Source: CAYUCJ01 sp049282265 | GTDB taxonomy: Bacteria; Desulfobacterota; DSM-4660; Desulfatiglandales; Desulfatiglandaceae | DNA: 8,207 nucleotides | Reading direction: 5' to 3' | Assembly (NCBI GenBank): GCA_049282265.1 | Contig: JBAPTR010000165.1 | Span: 1 to 8,207, forward strand | Part shown: positions 5,293-8,207 of the stretch, in pieces | Numbering within the stretch: the stretch's first letter is position 1 | Layout of the letters: every line of letters starts with the position of its first letter | Translations under genes and position numbers: made by a program | Notes under the pieces: generated by a model | The model's database searches: none | The model's input: only the letters and a program-made list of their open reading frames with translations | Told to the model about the DNA's origin: nothing

Positions 5293-5517
5293 CTACGGGA
5301 GAGCTTCACCCAAAATCCCTTGATTTTCCGTACCTTCGGCATGCTCAACCCTCCTGGCTCCATGTCGGCATCTACGCCCTTGCCGGACTCTGGCCTCCGT
5401 CCCAGGTCCGTGAGCTGCAGATACCACATCCTGCGGTCATTCTTTCCTTGACACACAAGGCTTTGTTAACGATACTTTTCACCACGAAAAGCAAGTTCTT
5501 ATCTCCAAAAGGCCATC

Positions 5518-5658
5518 ATGGATACCGAAAAGAGGATGAAGCAGGAGAATCGTTACTCACGGGATCTTCCCTCCTGGGAAAGGATCGAGGAAAAGGTCCC
5601 GGGGATCAGGGATCAAATTATCGATGTGATTGAAGCTGTGAAAAAGGATGGGGAATAG
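5518..5658 (+). CDS. Small hypothetical protein (46 aa), possibly a gene fragment
   Basis: ATG at 5518 opens MDTEKRMKQENRYSRDLPSW, continues ERIEEKVPGIRDQIIDVIEA, and ends VKKDGE before TAG. AAAAGG lies five bases upstream of the ATG, and an in-frame stop lies at 5467. The peptide is charged and predicted largely helical, with an amphipathic IEEKVPGIRDQIIDVIEAV segment. Soon after the stop a different frame (5669-5794) reads RLLRDPKKEEGVYVIQTVCN and QLLAAGNINRS, which also looks protein-like. The two could be halves of one broken gene, or the first could be a real small protein. No family is recognised. Confidence 0.35.
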   Translation: MDTEKRMKQENRYSRDLPSWERIEEKVPGIRDQIIDVIEAVKKDGE

Positions 5659-5776
5659 GGACCGGTGACAAGGTTGGCGATTGCTGAGAGATCCGAAAAA
5701 AGAAGAGGGCGTATATGTCATTCAGACAGTGTGCAACCAACTTCTTGCTGCCGGAAATATTAACAGAAGCCGGAGC

Positions 5777-5815
5777 AAAAAAAAAGCCGGATGAAAATCC
5801 ATCCGGCTTTTTTTT
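5777..5815. terminator. Strong bidirectional intrinsic terminator before hsp20
   Basis: Nine A (5777-5785), GCCGGATG (5786-5793), a 6-base loop, CATCCGGC (5800-5807) and eight T (5808-5815). The stem is perfect and both strands end in a T-run, so it can stop the hsp20 transcript on the minus strand (12 bases after its stop) and any plus-strand transcript coming from the short ORFs on the left. Confidence 0.93.
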
Positions 5816-5826
5816 AGGTTAATATT

Positions 5827-6273
5827 TTAGTGGATTTCAATTTTTTTTGTTTCAGCCTCTTTCTCATGAGGCATCACAACGGTCAATACGCCGTTCTTGT
5901 AGGTGGCATCTACCTTGTCTTCTGCAACCTTCCCCGGCAATCTGAAGCTCCTTTTAAAGGATCCGTACCTGGTTTCTTTCAGATAATAATCGGATCTTTT
6001 TTCTTCCTTTTTCTCTTCTTTCTTGCCGCTGAGGGTGACATAACCGTCTTCTATTGAGATGGAAATGTTTTCCTTGTCAACTCCGGGAAGTTCGGCTGTC
6101 AGATAGTATTTGCCATCTTTTTCCGTAAAATCCACAGAAAGCGTCATTTCTTCTCCTGCATCCCTCAGATACTCGGGGTACAGTCTATCAAAGAAAAGAT
6201 CTCCCATGGGTTCCCGACCAAAAGTTGTCATCCACCATGGTCTCCTTGTTGTTCTGCTTAATGCGACCGTCAT
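5827..6273 (-). CDS. Small heat-shock protein, Hsp20/alpha-crystallin family
   Basis: This is an ATP-independent holdase chaperone that binds unfolding proteins and forms oligomers in the cytosol. Its 148 residues are typical. A short N-terminal arm (1-45, with RRPWW and GDLFFDRLYPEYLRD) precedes the alpha-crystallin domain: VDFTEKDGKYYLTAELPGVD (47-66), ISIEDGYVTLSGKK (72-85), a long acidic-basic loop KEEKKEEKRSDYY (85-97), SFKRSFRLPGKV (105-116) and the hallmark A-x-Y-x-NGVL (123-130). It ends in an IEI motif, the I-x-I anchor for oligomerisation. The ATG at 6273 is chosen because AAAGGAGGT sits eight bases upstream; a GTG three codons earlier overlaps that site. It is terminated by the hairpin at 5777-5815 and is divergent from the tandem-RHH gene. 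No CIRCE element is seen upstream. Confidence 0.95.
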   Translation of the reverse strand: MTVALSRTTRRPWWMTTFGREPMGDLFFDRLYPEYLRDAGEEMTLSVDFTEKDGKYYLTAELPGVDKENISISIEDGYVTLSGKKEEKKEEKRSDYYLKETRYGSFKRSFRLPGKVAEDKVDATYKNGVLTVVMPHEKEAETKKIEIH

Positions 6274-6329
6274 TTCTGACACCTCCTTTCAACGACTTTG
6301 ACAGTCATGTTATCTTTTTTCTTGATCCT

Positions 6330-6357
6330 AAATTAATCATTTTTTACTATGTGTCAA
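6330..6357 (-). promoter_or_regulatory. Candidate promoter of hsp20 in the AT-rich divergent region
   Basis: The minus strand has a perfect -35 TTGACA (6357-6352) and, with 16-bp spacing, TAATTT (6335-6330), a weak -10. The leader would be about 50 nt. I saw no sigma32-like CTTGAAA/CCCAT pair, no CIRCE repeat, and no stem occluding the GGAGGT, so heat control is not evident from the sequence. The rest of 6358-6444 is very AT-rich with a TAATAATAATAA run near 6388 and gives no confident promoter for the plus-strand gene. Confidence 0.4.
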
Positions 6358-6461
6358 TATCATAATAAAATATTTCGATTGTATTACTAATAATAATAAA
6401 TAGGTTAAAGTAGTGGATTAAGACGGATAGCATCGTGCCAATTTTCCGCGGAGGTAACCAC

Positions 6462-7058
6462 ATGAAAAAAAATAATTACAAAAATACAAATGAGATCAAC
6501 TCCCTTAAGTTGCCCTCTTCTTCGGATCTGAGAGGGAGACAGTCTGTTCGGGCCACCTTTAAACTGACGGAAAGGACAATCAAGTCAATGCGCATCGTAG
6601 CCGCGCATCTGGGCATCAAGCAGAAATCTCTTTTTGACCATTTGATGGATGATGCTAACTCCTTGGATGCAATTGCAGGCGAGATTCAATTAGACCGCTT
6701 TGATGAACTGGAACGGGTCCAAAAGACCTATGTCATCAGCCGAAAGACCCTCTCAAATCTCTGCAAAGCAGCGGAAAAATTTAATGCACCCCGTGATGCC
6801 CTGGTGGAATACGCTATCCGGCGTCTTTTGCCCATTATCAGGGAAGAGCGGGAAAGACATAGAAAACGTAAGGAGATCCTTAAAGAACTGACGGAATATT
6901 TTGAACAGGGCGAAAAGCTGTTGGAAAAAACCAAGGAATTTCTGGGAGACGATGACCCGGTCTATGGCCAGCTCGGTAGTGCCATAGCCGCCGCCCGAAA
7001 TGTATGCAGGGACATCAGCTGTTTCGTGGAAAAAGGCAAAATTATTGAGGATTTCTAA
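6462..7058 (+). CDS. Tandem ribbon-helix-helix-like protein with charged helical tail, function unknown
   Basis: This 198-residue protein appears to contain two related segments. The first (29-66) reads VRATFKLTERTIKSMRIVAA and onward to KQKSLFDHLMDD; the second (86-125) reads VQKTYVISRKTLSNLCKAAE and onward to PRDALVEYAIRRLLPI. Both have a short beta strand (V-x-x-T-[FY]), then [ST]-x-[RK]-T-[IL] opening a helix, an A-rich helix, a turn, and a second helix, the layout of a CopG/Arc-type ribbon-helix-helix. Two copies in one chain would form an intramolecular pair, as in F-plasmid TraY. Residues 126-165 are highly charged and likely coiled-coil; the C-terminus (166-198) contains two Cys. GGAGGT sits six bases before the ATG, and a perfect palindrome TCCGCGGA (6445-6452) overlaps it. 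The gene is divergent from hsp20. DNA binding is an inference, and no specific family is recognised. Confidence 0.65.
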   Translation: MKKNNYKNTNEINSLKLPSSSDLRGRQSVRATFKLTERTIKSMRIVAAHLGIKQKSLFDHLMDDANSLDAIAGEIQLDRFDELERVQKTYVISRKTLSNLCKAAEKFNAPRDALVEYAIRRLLPIIREERERHRKRKEILKELTEYFEQGEKLLEKTKEFLGDDDPVYGQLGSAIAAARNVCRDISCFVEKGKIIEDF

Positions 7059-7164
7059 AATCTTCCCATTCTTTGGATGTAGAGTTGCACCCCGCTACAC
7101 CCGGGAGCCAGGAAGGCAAAGAAAAAGAGGTAGCTTCATCAGCTAACCGCTTGCAATTACTGGA

Positions 7165-7206
7165 CGCGCCTGGCAGGATTCGAACCTGCGGCCTGCGGAT
7201 TAGAAG
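7165..7206 (-). tRNA. 3' half of tRNA-Arg (TCT), 5' half missing: probable att-site remnant
   Basis: The minus strand from 7206 reads CTTCTAA (anticodon loop, anticodon TCT), TCCGC (3' strand of the anticodon stem), AGGCC (variable loop), the T-arm GCAGG-TTCGAAT-CCTGC, the acceptor 3' strand CAGGCGC and discriminator G (7165). The five bases before the loop (CCTGT) cannot pair with TCCGC, and no D-arm or 5' acceptor strand follows further upstream, so this is a half tRNA broken at the 5' side of the anticodon loop. The next bases are TCCA, not an in-register CCA. Such 3' fragments are the usual distal attachment site left when a tyrosine-recombinase element integrates into a tRNA gene. It cannot function as a tRNA. 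Confidence 0.85.
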
Positions 7207-7484
7207 ACAGGAACCCCGAGCTTCCCAACCTCCTCAAGTTACATAAGATGTTTAAATTACATGCTTTTATTTTTTGATGCTTCAGTAGATTTCCCCAGGT
7301 TTTTGGTTCTTCCGGTTTTAGAGTACGCTGGTGCGTGGTATGTGATAGCAGATACATGCAATGCCCTGCAGAGATAAAATTATCCCGCCCTGCTTCATCG
7401 GAGAAAATTTGGAACATGCTTTATAGTCCTTGAACTGTCGCCGGGGATAGGAAAGTCTACGGTCACTCGAACTTCTTCTGTCAT
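7207..7484. other. Gene-free stretch adjoining the tRNA-Arg fragment
   Basis: No supportable gene, RNA or terminator was found in these 278 bases. A minus-strand frame starting at 7417 stays open into the tRNA fragment, but its last part merely translates the tRNA (SSNPQAAGSNPARRV) and the rest has no ribosome binding site or domain. If the tRNA fragment is an att site, this would be the terminal non-coding part of the inserted element. Confidence 0.35.
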
Positions 7485-7781
7485 TTAATCTTTGCAAGGT
7501 TTCACCCTCAACGTCAGCCCATCAACAGCTTGAATAATCACCTTATCCCCAGGCAATAGAGGAACATCACTGAGTGCTCTCCAAAGTTCGCCATTGACGA
7601 AAACCTGTCCTTCAGTTTGCTGATACTGTTTGATTTCACCTACTTTTCCTAACATACCCGTCACTCCGCAGACGGATTTTCTCTTTCGGTCTTTGATGAA
7701 CCAGATCAGAGGAAAGATCACATGTTCTATAAACTCGAACAATAGGAGCCCGATTGCCAAAATGATAATTGTACTTTTCAC
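7485..7781 (-). CDS. Short NfeD-type membrane protein with OB-fold domain
   Basis: The 98-residue protein has one or two tight membrane segments (STIIILAIGLLLFEFIEHVI and onward to WFI, 3-29), a basic cytosolic turn (KDRKRK, 30-35) and a C-terminal beta domain. That domain has the NfeD pattern: TGMLGKVGEI (41-50), GQVFVNGELWRALSD (58-72), the G-D-K-V turn (78-81) and VDGLTLRVKP (87-96). NfeD-C OB-fold proteins usually work with SPFH (stomatin/flotillin-like) proteins in membrane organisation; here no SPFH gene is visible. The start is a GTG at 7781 with a weak GGAAA upstream. A 40-codon membrane ORF ends 12 bases before it on the same strand, suggesting a two-gene unit. The 3' side has no obvious terminator. 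Confidence 0.8.
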   Translation of the reverse strand: MKSTIIILAIGLLLFEFIEHVIFPLIWFIKDRKRKSVCGVTGMLGKVGEIKQYQQTEGQVFVNGELWRALSDVPLLPGDKVIIQAVDGLTLRVKPCKD

Positions 7782-7793
7782 CGTAGATTTCCG

Positions 7794-7916
7794 TCAGTCA
7801 ACAATCAGGTGTTCCACGACCAGCACCACAATCAACGGGACCAAAACACCGAATATTTTTCTGCAGTTCCTTGTCGCTGTCACGCGTATAAGCAGTCCTT
7901 TCTTGAGATTTCTCAT
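7794..7916 (-). CDS. Small single-pass membrane protein (40 aa) upstream of the NfeD-type gene
   Basis: The ATG at 7916 opens MRNLKKGLLIRVTATRNCRK, followed by a hydrophobic helix IFGVLVPLIVVLVVEHLIVD that ends at the stop. A basic N-terminus followed by a roughly 18-residue hydrophobic segment fits an inner-membrane protein with its N-terminus in the cytosol. AAGG lies nine bases before the ATG. Its stop codon is 12 bases from the GTG of the NfeD-type gene, so the two are probably co-transcribed. Its VVEHLIVD ending loosely echoes the FIEHVIFP of the neighbouring membrane segment. It is unassigned and could also be the remnant of a larger membrane gene. Confidence 0.45.
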   Translation of the reverse strand: MRNLKKGLLIRVTATRNCRKIFGVLVPLIVVLVVEHLIVD

Positions 7917-7977
7917 AGTATTGAGCCTTATTGATACGTTTCAGAATCGGTGAAAATGCAACAGGTTTAGGCCTATT

Positions 7978-8112
7978 TTAGTCATCACTATGATGAACAG
8001 AAGAGCGCTTCTCCTCCTTGTAATACCATCTTCCCTTAATCTCTTTTCCGTGCTGGATCAAGTACGCGAAAGACAATGAGATTTTCAAAAGTACCAAATC
8101 GGCGGCATACAT
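7978..8112 (-). CDS. Possible small protein (44 aa) overlapping another frame
   Basis: The ATG at 8112 opens MYAADLVLLKISLSFAYLIQ, then HGKEIKGRWYYKEEKRSSVH and HSDD before TAA. A hydrophobic first half followed by a charged tail resembles a small membrane-anchored protein, but there is no good ribosome binding site. The ATG itself sits inside a TATAAT (8116-8111) that may instead be a -10 element for the genes to the left. It overlaps the edge ORF (8036-8206) in another frame; at most one is likely to be used as written, or a frameshift joins them. Confidence 0.25.
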   Translation of the reverse strand: MYAADLVLLKISLSFAYLIQHGKEIKGRWYYKEEKRSSVHHSDD

Positions 8113-8206
8113 TATACCGTTCCCCGCCCGGCGGGAGAAAAGTATGGCCCGGTTTTTCCATAAATCCGATTTTTTTAGCTTGAATCTGGTACTCTTCTTG
8201 CTCTGC
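8036..8206 (-). CDS. C-terminal end of an ORF entering from the right edge
   Basis: On the minus strand one frame is open from the window edge for 56 codons: AEQEEYQIQAKKIGFMEKPG, then HTFLPPGGERYNVCRRFGTF, then ENLIVFRVLDPARKRD and TAA. It reads like the tail of a real protein, with a glycine/proline turn and alternating hydrophobic strand residues, but no family is recognised. No start is assigned because the frame is open to the edge; an internal ATG at 8161 would give 41 residues. A shift into the neighbouring frame near 8112 would extend it to 7978. Confidence 0.35.
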   Translation of the reverse strand, partial: AEQEEYQIQAKKIGFMEKPGHTFLPPGGERYNVCRRFGTFENLIVFRVLDPARKRD

Positions 8207-8207
8207 T

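Noticed and set aside
5259..5456. Minus-strand 65-codon frame ending LRLFKNQAV
   Set aside because: It runs antisense across the end of the IS91-type remnant and its terminal repeat, and has no plausible ribosome binding site.
6274..6329. RNA thermometer in the hsp20 leader
   Set aside because: Only a 4-bp stem (GACT/AGTC) is visible and nothing pairs with the GGAGGT ribosome binding site.
7165..7206. Group I intron interrupting tRNA-Arg in the anticodon loop
   Set aside because: The break lies before position 32-33, whereas group I introns in tRNA-Arg or tRNA-Ile interrupt the anticodon loop at or after the anticodon. No 5' exon or intron core was found to the right within the window.
7157..7417. 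Minus-strand frame of 86 codons ending in the tRNA-Arg fragment
   Set aside because: Its C-terminal third is only a translation of the tRNA half; the rest lacks a ribosome binding site or known domain.

Overview
This 8.2-kb window looks like chromosomal DNA from a Desulfobacterota-type (former Deltaproteobacteria) bacterium. The evidence is a heptose/LPS gene (gmhA), a selenocysteine-synthesis gene (selA), a tRNA-His with encoded CCA, moderate GC with AT-rich promoters, and decayed IS66- and IS91-family transposase pieces of a kind often seen in that group. The lineage is an inference; no marker gene in the window fixes it.

Left part (1-2374). The first codons of an FmdB-type zinc-ribbon gene run off the left edge on the minus strand. 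To its right, also on the minus strand, lie a deoxyhypusine-synthase-fold protein of unknown role and gmhA (phosphoheptose isomerase). A sigma70-type promoter upstream of gmhA probably drives the pair. The intergenic region up to 2374 holds the gmhA promoter, an inverted repeat and the HU leader.

Centre (2375-4451). An HU DNA-binding protein (plus) and selA (minus) converge on a GC-rich hairpin. selA and tRNA-His(GTG) diverge from 170 bp that holds a recognisable promoter for each. The selA reading frame runs open backwards through the tRNA, so the true start has to be chosen from the RBS and promoter (4159).

Gene-poor part (4452-5815). This is a graveyard downstream of tRNA-His: a 5'-truncated IS66-type tnpA remnant, a frameshifted IS91-type transposase tail, two imperfect copies of the sequence that follows that transposase stop codon, and short orphan ORFs. 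It ends at a strong bidirectional terminator.

Right part (5816-8207). A small heat-shock protein (hsp20, minus) diverges from a gene for an unusual 198-residue protein with two tandem ribbon-helix-helix-like repeats and a charged helical tail. Just after it lies the 3' half of a tRNA-Arg(TCT), broken in the anticodon loop. This is the signature of an attachment site left by an integrated element, and its orientation puts the element to the right. The right flank carries a short NfeD-type membrane/OB-fold protein, a 40-residue single-pass membrane ORF directly upstream of it, and overlapping small ORFs at the window edge.

No CRISPR array, toxin-antitoxin pair or complete mobile element is visible. 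The strongest leads are the tRNA-Arg half (island boundary), the tandem-RHH protein divergent from hsp20, and the DHS-fold protein paired with gmhA.
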